64,000 bases of DNA from an unicellular cyanobacterium SU2. Its GTDB lineage: Bacteria; Cyanobacteriota; Cyanobacteriia; Cyanobacteriales; Microcystaceae. The position numbers and the translations under genes are program-made. The DNA lies in the NCBI GenBank assembly GCA_002110465.1, contig NEED01000002.1:1-64000 (forward strand), read 5' to 3'. Below the pieces are notes generated by a model. That model was given only the letters and a program-made list of their open reading frames with translations, had not been told where the DNA came from and did not search any database. Below, one piece after another: positions 8,447-18,395 of the stretch (positions within the stretch are counted from its first letter, which is position 1; the number at the start of each line of letters is the position of its first letter).

Positions 8447-10381
8447 ATGCAAATACAACAAAAAACGAAATCGGTTCAAAAAATTGACCTATCAAACCTT
8501 AGCCATGCCATCACCGCTAGTCAAAACTATTTACTGTCTCTACAACATCCTGATGGATACTGGTGGGCAGAACTTGAATCTAATATTACCCTAACAGCCG
8601 AAACGGTTCTACTGTATAAGATTTGGAACACTGACACAACTCGTCCCCTTCATAAAGTAGAAACCTATCTTCGTCGTCAACAAAATGAACAGGGGGGATG
8701 GGAACTCTTTTATGGAGATGGGGGTGAAATTAGCACCTCTGTTGAAGCATATATGGCCTTGCGTTTGTTAGGGGTTCCTAAAGATGATCCTGCTTTAATT
8801 CGCGCTAGAAAATTTATTCTTAGTCAAGGTGGTATCAGTAAAACCCGTATTTTTACTAAATTTCATTTAGCCTTAATTGGCTGTTATGACTGGCGAGGAA
8901 TTCCCTCTATCCCACCTTGGATTATGTTATTTCCTAATAACTTTTTCTTTAATATTTACGAAATGTCTAGTTGGGCTAGGGAAAGTACGGTTCCTCTCTT
9001 AATTGTTTTTGATAAACAGCCCATTTTTGAAATAGATCCAAGTTTTACCCTCGATGAATTATATTCCGAAGGGATTGAAAACGTAGAATATAATCTTCCT
9101 CGTAACCATAATTGGTCTGATCTTTTTCTGGGATTAGATAAAGTCTTTAAATGGACTCGAAAGCATAATTTAGTTCCTTTTCATCAAAAAAGTCTCCAAG
9201 CAGCTGAAAAATGGGTTTTAAACCATCAGCAAGAAACAGGAGATTGGGGGGGAATTATGCCCCCGATGGTCAACTCATTAATTGCTTTTAAGGTACTCAA
9301 TTATCATGTGGCTGATCCTTGTGTTCAACGAGGTTTTGAAGCCATTGATCGCTTTTCTATTGAGGAAGAAGATAGCTATCGGGTTCAAGCTTGTGTTTCT
9401 CCAGTTTGGGATACTGCCTGGGCTTTAAGATCCCTTGTTGAATCAGGCTTAAAACCCGACCATCAAGCCTTAGTTAAAGGGGGTCAATGGTTGCTCAATA
9501 AACAAGTTCTTGACTATGGTGATTGGGCAATTAAAAATAAACAGGGAAAACCTGGCGGTTGGGCTTTTGAATTTACCAATCGTTTCTATCCCGATCTCGA
9601 TGATTCTGGGGTAGTCGTAATGGCCTTAAATGGCATAAAATTGCCCGATGAAAATCGTAAACAAGCTGCTATTAATCGTTGTGTAGAATGGATGGCAACT
9701 ATGCAATGTAAGCCGGGCGGTTGGGCAGCTTTTGATATCGATAATGATCAAAATTGGATCAATGAGATCCCCTATGGTGACTTAAAAGCGATGATTGATC
9801 CTAATACGGCTGATGTCACTGCTAGAGTCTTAGAAATGTTAGGATCATGCGATTTAAAAATCGATGGCAAGCGTGTTCAAAAAGCCTTAACTTATTTAGA
9901 AAAAGAACAAGAAGCTGATGGTAGCTGGTTTGGACGTTGGGGTGTCAATTATATCTATGGAACCAGTGGAGTTTTATCGGCGTTAGCTGTAATTGCTACT
10001 GATACCCACAAACCCCAAATGGAAAAAGCCGTTAACTGGTTATTAGGTTGCCAAAATACTGATGGAGGTTGGGGCGAAACTTGCTGGAGTTATAATGATC
10101 CTTCCCTCAAAGGAACAGGAGTGAGTACCGCCTCCCAAACAGCTTGGGCGTTAATTGGGTTATTGGATGCAGGGGAAGCGTTAGGCACTTTTGCTAAAGA
10201 TGCTATCAAAAGGGGAATTGACTATTTATTATCAACCCAAACCCTTGAAGGAACTTGGGAAGAAAAGGAGTTTACTGGAACAGGATTTCCCTGTCATTTC
10301 TATATCCGCTATTATCTTTATTGCCACTATTTCCCTTTAATGGCTTTAGGTCGCTATCAAAAATTATTGTCTAATATGTAA
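8447..10381 (+). CDS. shc: Squalene-hopene cyclase
   Basis: The 644-residue protein cyclises squalene to hopene or hopanol, the committed step of hopanoid synthesis, on the inner membrane face. The catalytic DxDD motif (DLDD, residues 383-386) is present, with many QW repeats such as QHPDGYWWAEL, QQNEQGGWELF, CQNTDGGWGET and QTLEGTWEEKEFTGTGFP. Length matches the family. I start at the ATG at 8447 (MQIQQKTKS), preceded by AAGGAG. A TTG at 8408 is in frame but has no such support. It is monocistronic, with a small hairpin just after the stop. Confidence 0.95.
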   Translation: MQIQQKTKSVQKIDLSNLSHAITASQNYLLSLQHPDGYWWAELESNITLTAETVLLYKIWNTDTTRPLHKVETYLRRQQNEQGGWELFYGDGGEISTSVEAYMALRLLGVPKDDPALIRARKFILSQGGISKTRIFTKFHLALIGCYDWRGIPSIPPWIMLFPNNFFFNIYEMSSWARESTVPLLIVFDKQPIFEIDPSFTLDELYSEGIENVEYNLPRNHNWSDLFLGLDKVFKWTRKHNLVPFHQKSLQAAEKWVLNHQQETGDWGGIMPPMVNSLIAFKVLNYHVADPCVQRGFEAIDRFSIEEEDSYRVQACVSPVWDTAWALRSLVESGLKPDHQALVKGGQWLLNKQVLDYGDWAIKNKQGKPGGWAFEFTNRFYPDLDDSGVVVMALNGIKLPDENRKQAAINRCVEWMATMQCKPGGWAAFDIDNDQNWINEIPYGDLKAMIDPNTADVTARVLEMLGSCDLKIDGKRVQKALTYLEKEQEADGSWFGRWGVNYIYGTSGVLSALAVIATDTHKPQMEKAVNWLLGCQNTDGGWGETCWSYNDPSLKGTGVSTASQTAWALIGLLDAGEALGTFAKDAIKRGIDYLLSTQTLEGTWEEKEFTGTGFPCHFYIRYYLYCHYFPLMALGRYQKLLSNM

Positions 10382-10387
10382 TTGTGT

Positions 10388-10406
10388 TGGGTGGGCATTG
10401 TCCACC
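10388..10406. terminator. Possible terminator hairpin between shc and a convergent gene
   Basis: GGTGGGCATTGTCCACC can form a short stem right after the shc stop. It belongs to the GGTGGGCAATGCCCACC type also seen near 47893. There is no strong T-run, so termination is uncertain. Confidence 0.4.
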
Positions 10407-10415
10407 TTTGTAGCT

Positions 10416-10784
10416 TTATCGAAGACAAAGAGTAATTTTTGCTTCTGATGCACTTCCCCTAACCCAAATAATATGCTCTCCCATCAAGGCAGTACGATAA
10501 GAACGCTCAGAAATCGGCGTATCAGCAGGAGAATTAACTTGATAGGGAGCAACTACTTTTCCTTGACGAGTAACAGCAATACTCAAATTACTATTAGCTT
10601 GAATCGTAAGTTGATGTTCGTTTTCAAGGGTCAAAACAAATTGCTTTGCGCTATTAATACTTCCTTGATACACCGCGCAAAAATTTTCAGCAGGAAAATA
10701 CCAACTTGATCGGGTTGCTGCCAAACTCGAAGTTGCCGCAATACCAAGGCATGAAAGTACCAGGGTTGTTAAAGCTATTTTCAA
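10416..10784 (-). CDS. Small secreted protein of unknown function
   Basis: The 122-residue protein has a clear signal peptide (MKIALTTLVLSCLGIAATSSLAA). The mature part has two cysteines, one near the start (ENFCAVYQGS) and one at the very end (KITLCLR), which could form a disulfide. The remainder looks beta-rich. I do not recognise a family. It is convergent with shc. Confidence 0.65.
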   Translation of the reverse strand: MKIALTTLVLSCLGIAATSSLAATRSSWYFPAENFCAVYQGSINSAKQFVLTLENEHQLTIQANSNLSIAVTRQGKVVAPYQVNSPADTPISERSYRTALMGEHIIWVRGSASEAKITLCLR

Positions 10785-10909
10785 AATCCCACCATCTTAT
10801 GTCTTCTATTTCCTTAGAGTGACGTATCACCTTAAAATATGTTGCACTTTAGTTAGAATCAGATGATGAGGTTATCTTCTTGTTTTACTCTTCTCCGAAG
10901 AATTCGTAA

Positions 10910-12316
10910 TTATGAGGGTAACTGGCGAAGTTGTTCGGCTTCTTCTAAGGTTGCTTCGGGATCATTTTGAGCCGATTTTTGCACATAATTAATTTTAATT
11001 TCTTCTAATAATTCAGTCAATAAAGATTGTAATTCAGACTGAGTATTAGGCTTTTGTAATTCTTGACTTAAAGACTGTTTAAATTGTACCGAAAGATGAT
11101 TGAAAAGCTCTCTTCCTTCAAGATCAGCATAGGAATTTGTTAAGATTTCTAGGGTGGATGCGGCTAAATAATCAGCTAACTGCTCAATCACTTCTACAGG
11201 AAGAGATTGAACCCCTGGTATGGTGGCTAATCCTCGATAAACATTAGACTCTTTGAAAGATTCCCGTAAACTATGACGTAACAAGGCTTCTAATTCTGGT
11301 TTGACTTCTGGTAAAACTTTTTCAATGGTCAATTCTAACAAGCGATCGCTAATAGCATCCACTTTATTAGCAGACCCTACTTTAACATAAGAATTAGAAT
11401 CAAATAAACCTTTAATCACTTCTCCACTTTTTACTGAATCTTGAGTTTGATTAATTAATCTTACGAGGAGAAAATTTGAGACTCTGTCTGCTAAATATGC
11501 CGCAGGTTCATAGGTTAATTGGGCTAAAACTCTCTCAAAATTGACTACCCTAGATTGATGCAATCTAGCGGTTACGGGAATAATTCTTAACCAACGCCAG
11601 GTAGGTAATAATAATAGCCAATCATACCATCGACGGAGTAACCTATCCCCAAAACTGACATCCGGTTCATTGACTGAACGCCAAATTGCTTTCCTAAGAA
11701 TTTCTAAAGCAAAAAAGATAATAAATATTCCATCAATGCGCCAAAATTCATCAACGTATAACCCATTTTCATCAATAGGACGAAAATAATTGCTGGCTAA
11801 TAATGAACGTATTTTTTGCTCAAAAAAACCAATAGCTTCTTTTTCTCCTACCGTTTTAAAATAGTCCTGACTCCATAATTGTTTAAAAGCATTCTTAGCA
11901 GATAAGGTGTCAAAATGATGACGCATTAACCGCTTTATTTTTGCTAATGTTCCCAATTTATTAGAAATTAAAAAAGGGTTTTCATCGAGAAGCGTCAAAC
12001 TTTGGCTTTGTAAATCATTAAGTAAATTTTGAGTTGATTTCCCATCTATTCCCTCTTGTTCAATTACTTGGGTTAAAGCATCAACGGTTTCTAAATAATA
12101 AGTTGTTTCTGGATGAGGTTCTATCGCTTTAACAGGATCATACATAGCGACTAAAGCGGGAACTCGTTTAAGGTAAACATCCCGTAGGGGAAGATAACTC
12201 ATATTAAAGAGGACTAAAACAAAATTAACTAAGGCGATAATCGCAACCACTTTAGCCCACCAGCTAGACATCTCTAGCGTTTCAATTAAATTAGTTTTAA
12301 TCTGCCTATTTACCAT
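10910..12316 (-). CDS. Membrane protein of unknown function, downstream of a UbiB-family kinase
   Basis: The 468-residue protein has a membrane helix at about residues 19-42 (VVAIIALVNFVLVLFN) and a second hydrophobic segment near residue 195-215 (IDGIFIIFFALEILRKAIW). Arg- and Trp-rich sequence follows, including RRWYDWLLLLPTWRWLRII. The C-terminal half is helical and charged (ELEALLRHSLRESFKES). It lies 28 bp downstream of the UbiB-type gene on the same strand, so the two are probably cotranscribed. I know of no function. Confidence 0.75.
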   Translation of the reverse strand: MVNRQIKTNLIETLEMSSWWAKVVAIIALVNFVLVLFNMSYLPLRDVYLKRVPALVAMYDPVKAIEPHPETTYYLETVDALTQVIEQEGIDGKSTQNLLNDLQSQSLTLLDENPFLISNKLGTLAKIKRLMRHHFDTLSAKNAFKQLWSQDYFKTVGEKEAIGFFEQKIRSLLASNYFRPIDENGLYVDEFWRIDGIFIIFFALEILRKAIWRSVNEPDVSFGDRLLRRWYDWLLLLPTWRWLRIIPVTARLHQSRVVNFERVLAQLTYEPAAYLADRVSNFLLVRLINQTQDSVKSGEVIKGLFDSNSYVKVGSANKVDAISDRLLELTIEKVLPEVKPELEALLRHSLRESFKESNVYRGLATIPGVQSLPVEVIEQLADYLAASTLEILTNSYADLEGRELFNHLSVQFKQSLSQELQKPNTQSELQSLLTELLEEIKINYVQKSAQNDPEATLEEAEQLRQLPS

Positions 12317-12344
12317 CTTTTACTATCAACTATTAACTATCAAC

Positions 12345-13994
12345 TTATTTAAGTTGTCCTGAACGCAAAATACTAACCACTAACCATAATCCCAAAAAAC
12401 TAGCCACAGCAAACAAAATATTACTTAACCAAAATAATTGAGAACTTTGCGCGCTACCAGAAATATTAGACGCACCCATAATTAAAGCCCCAACAATAAT
12501 ACTAAAAGCAATGCGATTCGCTGAACTGTCTAAACTCTGATGAATTGGCTCAATATTTCTCAGATTAATATTCCATTTTAAGGTTTCAGAGGTGAGGCGA
12601 TCTAACAGTAATTCTACTTGACGGGGCGATCGCAATGATAAACTTTTCAAATCAAGAGCAGTTCTTAAAAAAGTTTCGACGGGATTGTCTCCTAACAATT
12701 GACGACGAAATAAATCTGTCATTAAAGGTTTAATTTGATTTAATAAATTCACTTCTGGATCAAAAGCACGAGCAACCCCTTCTAAATTGGCTAAGGTTTT
12801 AGCATATAATCCCATATTACTCGGTAAACGAATCCGATTATTACGAGCTACTTGTAATACCTCATAAAATACTTCACTAAAGTTAAGTTGGGAGATGCTG
12901 AGATTATAATATTTACGCAACATCCGATCATAATCATTCTCTAAGCGATCTAAGCTTAAAGGTTGCCCGGCTTCAGCCAATTCTAAGGTTAATTGGGCGC
13001 ATCGTTGAGCATCAATATCGACAATAGCCAACAACATTTCGGTTAAAATCTGTTGAGTACGGGGATCTAAACGCCCCACCATACCACAATCTAGAAGAGC
13101 AACCCGACCATCTTTTAAGTAAAATAAATTCCCAGGATGGGGATCTGCATGGAAAAAGCCATTAAGATAAATTTGTTGAAAAAACGCACGAAAAAGAATT
13201 GTGGTAATTTCCCGTCTCTGAGAACTATTTTGTCCGTTAGATTGATTGTCAGGAATTTCAGCCGACAGTAAGGGGGTTCCTTCCAACCAGTCAAGAATTA
13301 AGAGTTTAGGGGTGGTTAATTCCCAATGAACTTGGGGAATGACTAACTTTTCAGGATCAAACCAACGACTTTCAGCTAAATTTGAGCGCAATTGTGTCGT
13401 ATATTCAGCCTCCATCGTAAAGTCTAATTCGGCTTGGAGTGCGGTCGTGAATTCGTCTGCGATCGCTACGATATCGTAATCTTTACCAAAATCCGTTAGG
13501 GAAACTAATTCAGCAATTCCTTTAATAATTTCAATATCTTTGTCAACGATGGTTTCTATCCCAGGACGTTGTACTTTTAAGGCCACTTTTTGCCCGTTTT
13601 GCAATGTAGCACGGTGAACCTGTCCGATGGAACCTGCGGCTATTGAATCCTGTTCAATCTCTTGAAAAATTTCCTGACTCGGTTGCGGAAGTTCTTGTTT
13701 TAGTAAAGTTTCTATCTCTTTCCAAGCAACAGGGGGGACATTAGACTGTAAATCTGATAAGGCTTCAATATAGTTTTTTGGCAATAAATCAGGACGAGTT
13801 GATAGAAGTTGTCCGAGTTTGACATAAACTGGACCTAAATCAATCAAAATATTACATAAGACTTCGGGGGTAGGTAGTCGAGGTTCATCGGTTTGATCTC
13901 CTGTCAATAATCCCCGCATATAATCCCACCCGTTGCGGAAAACCACTTCGAGTATGTCTCGCTGTCGAGAGGTATTTTGAGTTAAAGATAACAT
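12345..13994 (-). CDS. ABC1/UbiB-family atypical kinase (AarF-like)
   Basis: The 549-residue protein carries the diagnostic UbiB motifs: KLGQLLSTRPDLLP (KxGQ motif), the Ala-rich loop AAGSIGQVHRATL replacing the usual P-loop, VALKVQRPG with the catalytic Lys, GFFHADPHPGNLF and LLDCGMVG (the metal-binding DFG equivalent, here DCG). Two C-terminal membrane helices end the protein. Members support quinone and lipid metabolism. Cyanobacteria have several copies, and this sequence alone does not decide which pathway it serves. Confidence 0.92.
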   Translation of the reverse strand: MLSLTQNTSRQRDILEVVFRNGWDYMRGLLTGDQTDEPRLPTPEVLCNILIDLGPVYVKLGQLLSTRPDLLPKNYIEALSDLQSNVPPVAWKEIETLLKQELPQPSQEIFQEIEQDSIAAGSIGQVHRATLQNGQKVALKVQRPGIETIVDKDIEIIKGIAELVSLTDFGKDYDIVAIADEFTTALQAELDFTMEAEYTTQLRSNLAESRWFDPEKLVIPQVHWELTTPKLLILDWLEGTPLLSAEIPDNQSNGQNSSQRREITTILFRAFFQQIYLNGFFHADPHPGNLFYLKDGRVALLDCGMVGRLDPRTQQILTEMLLAIVDIDAQRCAQLTLELAEAGQPLSLDRLENDYDRMLRKYYNLSISQLNFSEVFYEVLQVARNNRIRLPSNMGLYAKTLANLEGVARAFDPEVNLLNQIKPLMTDLFRRQLLGDNPVETFLRTALDLKSLSLRSPRQVELLLDRLTSETLKWNINLRNIEPIHQSLDSSANRIAFSIIVGALIMGASNISGSAQSSQLFWLSNILFAVASFLGLWLVVSILRSGQLK

Positions 13995-14150
13995 TGATAT
14001 TTTTAGTTTAATTTTTAGATGACATTAGTTAAGGTGGTTAATTAACCCCCTATTTCTGATGAATAAAGACTATTGTAGGGGGCAATTAAAAACACTATTT
14101 AGTTTAGTCCCAATGAATCACATTAGCAATGTCATCAGTGGCGAAATAAT

Positions 14151-14627
14151 TTAAGCTTGTTGCCAAAGTTCTTGGATTTTGCCTGGAAGAAATTTAGAAA
14201 TTTCCTGGATACGTTCTTGTGATAATTCGTCTTTAGTAGCCGAAAAAACTGCTTTTATCACGACTTCTCCTGTGGTTGTTGCGGGCATTGCTCCTTCTTG
14301 TTCAACCCGTGTCACAAATAAGCTATCGTCAATGGTAAAAGGGGCAGATCCTTTGAATGGAGGACGAATACGACTTAACCAAGCGACAAGAGGATTGGTA
14401 TCTTTCCAAAGATCAGCTATTTCACCTTGATGGGCTTGTTGATCGGTTTCCAATGTTTTTTTATGTAATTCAGATTCTACGTTATCAATGGTCTGTGTGG
14501 GCATTAAATCCCGCATGGTTCGATAGACAATCTCAGTCAAATCTTTAGCTTCGTAAATATTTTCTAGATTGGCTTTGGCCACAATTTTCTCTAAAAATGA
14601 TAAGTTGGATTGAGTTAAAATAGCCAT
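14151..14627 (-). CDS. DUF2267-family protein
   Basis: The 158-residue soluble protein has the helical pattern of DUF2267, with the phrase AKDLTEIVYRTMRDLMPTQT near residue 27 followed by ELHKKTLETDQQ and then WKDTNPLVAWLSRIRPPF. The function of the family is unknown. It is monocistronic, and a stem built on CCCCCTA and TAGGGGG lies beyond its stop near 14047-14083. Confidence 0.75.
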   Translation of the reverse strand: MAILTQSNLSFLEKIVAKANLENIYEAKDLTEIVYRTMRDLMPTQTIDNVESELHKKTLETDQQAHQGEIADLWKDTNPLVAWLSRIRPPFKGSAPFTIDDSLFVTRVEQEGAMPATTTGEVVIKAVFSATKDELSQERIQEISKFLPGKIQELWQQA

Positions 14628-15085
14628 TATATGTAGTCTTTTTCTCCGTTTACAAAAGTTTACTTCACATTTCTAGTATAAAGTTTGTCAGGGTCTTGTC
14701 CCTCGTAAATAAGATAGATTTCTTCTATGTCTAATGATAGATTGTCGCAGCTTTAAATAAGTTAAAGACATATCTTACACCTTCCCCTTCGATCTAAGTT
14801 TTTTAATCTTCAACGCCAAAATTTCGGTTGTAACTATTTCCTCGGAATTACTTCTTAAGACAGATGTAAGCTTTAACCTGATGGTTTAGCCTAATTATAT
14901 TCAGGATTTATTTTAGAAGTTTAGTAGACCCAATGTTAATCAAAATGTGTTAACCAGGCGCAGGCTAACTTAACTATTTTATTTATATTTTCCCCCTAAA
15001 AATAACAATCCAAAGCAAAAATAAATTTCAAATAAATTTTTGATGTAATCAAGGAGAGAGAGTAATTAGCTCGGAGTTTAAAACA
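14628..15085. other. Intergenic region, no gene recognised
   Basis: About 460 AT-rich bases between divergent genes. An AAGGAGAG motif near 15051 precedes the next start by a long leader. No repeat or RNA gene was recognised. Confidence 0.35.
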
Positions 15086-15595
15086 ATGAAAACTATCAAC
15101 ATTTTTTTCTTAGTAAAAGTATTAACCGTAAGTGTACTCAGTTTTAATTTAGGTCATAATCCTCTGGCTTTATCAGCCTCTGCGAATGAGACACAATCTC
15201 CTAGCACTGAATCTTCTGAATCGATTGAACAAAGCTTAGAAGAAACCCGTCAAAATGCTCAAGAAACTCTCGACTCAGCAGGAGAAGCTACTCAGGAAGG
15301 GTTAAACGCTATTCAAGAAGCCACAGAACCATCCCTTGAAGCTGCTCAACAGGAACTAGAAAAAACTACTCAATCCGCCCAACAAGAAATAGAAAAAACA
15401 GCTCGCTCAGCCCAAGAAACATTAGAAAAAACAATTCAGCAAGGACAAGAAGAAATTAATCAACGTAAAAATTGGGGATGGTTGGGACTTTTAGGACTTT
15501 TGGGTTTATTTGGACTCGTTGGTAAAAGAAAAAGTCCTCAAGAAAATTTACCTCAAAATCAACAAGAACCCATGACTTCAAGCTCTCAACAATGA
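15086..15595 (+). CDS. Secreted coiled-coil protein with WGxxGxxG-type C-terminal anchor
   Basis: The 169-residue protein has an N-terminal signal peptide (ending near LALSASANE) and a central Glu/Gln/Ala-rich helical region with a repeating pattern (EKTTQSAQQEIEKTARSAQE, then TLEKTIQQGQEEI). A short C-terminal segment follows: WGWLGLLGLLGLFGL and the basic stretch GKRK. This tripartite end (motif, hydrophobic helix, basic cluster) is the layout of C-terminal sorting signals and fits WGxxGxxG exactly. The body may be an apolipoprotein-like amphipathic helix. Function unknown. Confidence 0.8.
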   Translation: MKTINIFFLVKVLTVSVLSFNLGHNPLALSASANETQSPSTESSESIEQSLEETRQNAQETLDSAGEATQEGLNAIQEATEPSLEAAQQELEKTTQSAQQEIEKTARSAQETLEKTIQQGQEEINQRKNWGWLGLLGLLGLFGLVGKRKSPQENLPQNQQEPMTSSSQQ

Positions 15596-15776
15596 TTTTT
15601 TCAGATTAAAATTTGAGCATTAATTTAATAATGCTAATTCTAATGAATCAACACAATCAAAGGAGCCAATTAAGGTTAAGCAATTGATAATACTTTTCCT
15701 ATTACTAGCTCCTATTACTCTAACTATACTATGTTAATCGGTAAAGAACAAATTGCTCAGGTTTAGGGATTAATAA

Positions 15777-16199
15777 TTACTTACCAAATAAACTCTTGAC
15801 AGAATCTAACAGATCCTCAGAAGCTTCTTCCAATTCAGAACTAGCATCTTCTAAGCGACTTTTCATTTCACCGACATTTTGCTTTGTTTGCCCTTTAATT
15901 TCTTGAACAGTACCTGTAACTTCCTTTTTTAATTCTTGAGTTTTTCCTTCAACCTCTCCTAGTTTTTTTTCTACAGTTCCCATATCCTCTTCTACCTTAC
16001 CTTCGATTTTGTCTATAGTGCCAGCCCCAACTACCTCATCAATAGGATTGCTATCATCATTGGATGCTACCAGAAAAGGAAGTTCCTTGAAGGTAAATAT
16101 TTCAGGAAAGGCTAGGGAATTACCTGAATTACTAGGGAAAAACCAGCAAAAAGATAATAACATTAATGTGGTTACAATGAGCTTAGATATAATTGACAT
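15777..16199 (-). CDS. Secreted CsbD-like coiled-coil protein
   Basis: The 140-residue protein has a hydrophobic N-terminus of about 30 residues. A Lys/Glu-rich region follows with the repeated pattern DKIEGKVEED, KKLGEVEGKTQELKKEV and TVQEIKGQTKQNVGEMKS. This resembles the CsbD stress-protein motif (KIEGK...GK...), so a CsbD-like or LEA-like role is possible. The C-terminus is a helical acidic segment. It lies convergent to the WGxxGxxG protein. Confidence 0.7.
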   Translation of the reverse strand: MSIISKLIVTTLMLLSFCWFFPSNSGNSLAFPEIFTFKELPFLVASNDDSNPIDEVVGAGTIDKIEGKVEEDMGTVEKKLGEVEGKTQELKKEVTGTVQEIKGQTKQNVGEMKSRLEDASSELEEASEDLLDSVKSLFGK

Positions 16200-16381
16200 T
16201 ATACATTATATTTATCCTAAAGTTTCAACCCAAGGTTGATTTACCTTACTAGAATAAACCTGACTTCAGAAATTTTTCATGTGTCAATTGATAGATTTTT
16301 TAACGGAAATATGGCGCAGGAAGTTCCTAATCTCAGGGTTAGGGAATTAGGGTAGTGAACATTTTCTATGTTCGGAGATAG

Positions 16382-17134
16382 TTACTTCACCAATCCAGAT
16401 CTTAAGGCATGAACTGCCGCTTGGGTGCGATCGTCAACACAAAGCTTATTAAGAATATTTCGCACATGAGTTTTCACGGTTCCTACCGTAATAAATAGTT
16501 TCTCCGCAATTTGGGCATTGTTGCACCCCCCAACAATCAACTCCAAAACATCTAATTCGCGGTCTGTTAGAGGGGAAATATCGATAATTTCTTGATTATT
16601 ATCGATACAGCCAATTTCTGTTGTTTGCTGGTATTCATCTAGATTTCCTTCCTCATTAGTCGGTTGACTAGAAACCGCTATACTAGAGCGAACAGGTTGT
16701 TTAACTTTTTGGAGAACAACCCTAGCAATGTTTGGATCAATCCAAGAATTCCCCTCATAGGTCATGTGAATGGCCTCGACTAAGTGATCGAAATTAACGT
16801 CTTTGAGAAGGTAAGAATCAGCCCCCGCGACAAATGCCGCCAAGACATCTTCTTCACTGGTTTCTGTCGTTAAAATTAAAACTCGTGGAGAAACGGTTTG
16901 AGATTCATTTGGTGATTTTTTGATCCGTTGAGTAACTTCAACACCATCGATATCAGGCAAAGCGAGGGCGACAATAACGAGATCAGGGTTAGTTTCTGCG
17001 ACTATTTGTAATCCTTGAAGACCATTGCTGGCTTCTCCGACAACTTCAATGGCTTCGACTTGTCGCAATGCAGCAATAAGGCCAATGCGGGTTAAGTCGT
17101 TATCTTCTAGCAACACAATATTAATCTTACTCAT
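16382..17134 (-). CDS. LuxR/NarL-type two-component response regulator
   Basis: The 250-residue protein has an N-terminal receiver domain. It includes the acidic pair in LLEDNDLTRIGL, a putative phospho-acceptor region DLVIVALALPDIDG, the conserved Thr region ILTTETSEED and the Lys of SYLLKDVNFD. The phospho-acceptor position appears to read VIVALALPD, where the usual Asp (D-x-x-M/L-P) is replaced by Ala. A LuxR helix-turn-helix follows: LTDRELDVLELIVGGCNNAQ and VGTVKTHVRNIL. I start at the ATG at 17134. The TTG at 17143 is in frame. No histidine kinase is adjacent. Confidence 0.9.
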   Translation of the reverse strand: MSKINIVLLEDNDLTRIGLIAALRQVEAIEVVGEASNGLQGLQIVAETNPDLVIVALALPDIDGVEVTQRIKKSPNESQTVSPRVLILTTETSEEDVLAAFVAGADSYLLKDVNFDHLVEAIHMTYEGNSWIDPNIARVVLQKVKQPVRSSIAVSSQPTNEEGNLDEYQQTTEIGCIDNNQEIIDISPLTDRELDVLELIVGGCNNAQIAEKLFITVGTVKTHVRNILNKLCVDDRTQAAVHALRSGLVK

Positions 17135-17635
17135 TTTTGGCAACGAATAAATATTTAAGGAATCAAACTAAGTTGATATGATCTTTAATAAGACGGTGAG
17201 TCTTACCTTTAGGTAACTCACTCTTTTGACAGAGAGAAGATAGTCTTCAAGTAACCTTACACTAATTTATTTTTCCGTCAATAGTAATAAGATTAGCATA
17301 ACTAACCCCCTTGCGGATGTTTATCAATCACTGAAGCTCTCTCTTAAGTTTGATTTTAGTTTTTTTTCTATTTTTTGATGAGTTAGTGTTATAAATAACC
17401 TCTCGAATGAGAGATGATGATGATAAAGTAAATTATTATTATGTGAGTAGTTAGGTCAAGATACTCTTAAGATTCTCGAAAAAAGTAATACTCAAATATA
17501 ACCAAATTACTTTAACTCGAAACAAGGTCTTTCCCTTGAAATCTACTAGAGATATAGAAATCTAGAAAAAACTCTCTGAGGTTTTAATTAACTATCTTGA
17601 TATTTTTTCTTTCGTTCACATTATAGAGGTTCTAT
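17135..17635. other. Divergent intergenic region, no gene recognised
   Basis: About 500 AT-rich bases between the response regulator and a secreted protein. It must contain both promoters. The sequence TATAGAGGTT just before the next ATG supplies a ribosome binding site (GAGG). No repeat recognised. Confidence 0.35.
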
Positions 17636-18247
17636 ATGATCTCCCTCACACACTCAAAAGCCCTAAAAAAAGTTGGAATTTTAGGAATTGCCAGTAGCCT
17701 ATTTTTAGGAATTCCCCTACTATCATCTTCTACATCGGCTCAAACGATTGTTAAACCCATTTGCCCAGGATTATATTACGAAGAACCCTGGAATAATATT
17801 CTCAAAGCTCCTGTAGGCTGTCCTCCCAACGAAAGGATACTTTACGGTGAGCAATCACAAATTAATGACCCTGACTATGTTGAGCCTACCTACCGTGTCG
17901 TTCCTCCTTTACCGGATACAATAAGCCAACCCGTAGCCTATATTAACCCCACTCAAGAGGGTCAGGTGGACATTATGTTGGATAACGACACTGAGACTTT
18001 AGTAAGCTATCAAATTTTAGGTCATACGGGAGAAAGATGGCTCCGAGGGGGAGATGAGGTAGTTCTTAGAAATCTTCCGACTCCAGTCACAGTAACAATG
18101 GTGAGAGAAGATAATGGCCTATTACAGTTTATGACTACTGGTTCTGACTCAGATTACCTGCACGTTACTTTAGATGAAGATCCCACGTTAGATGATGTAC
18201 AAGGGGTCTTGCGGGTTCAACCCGACGGGGAAGTCTTTATGAACTAG
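17636..18247 (+). CDS. Secreted protein of unknown function
   Basis: The 203-residue protein has a signal peptide (hydrophobic core GILGIASSLFLGIPLLSSS, ending near TSAQ). The mature part contains a Pro/Tyr-rich N-terminal region with two Cys (KPICPGLYYEEPW, APVGCPPNER). A beta-rich domain follows with QVDIMLDNDTETLVSYQILG, then GGDEVVLRNLPTPVTVTM. This could be an Ig-like or cupin-like fold, but I do not recognise a family. GAGG precedes the ATG. Confidence 0.7.
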   Translation: MISLTHSKALKKVGILGIASSLFLGIPLLSSSTSAQTIVKPICPGLYYEEPWNNILKAPVGCPPNERILYGEQSQINDPDYVEPTYRVVPPLPDTISQPVAYINPTQEGQVDIMLDNDTETLVSYQILGHTGERWLRGGDEVVLRNLPTPVTVTMVREDNGLLQFMTTGSDSDYLHVTLDEDPTLDDVQGVLRVQPDGEVFMN

Positions 18248-18395
18248 ACACTTTACCTAAAAACTCTGTACCAGATAGCCCCCATCCTAGTGTATGTTTT
18301 AGGGTGGGAATATTAATCTCTCTTCCATGTCTTATAGTGCTGTATTGGCCAGTAATGGAGCTTTGACACCAAACTAAGGTTTTTCTCGATCAGAA

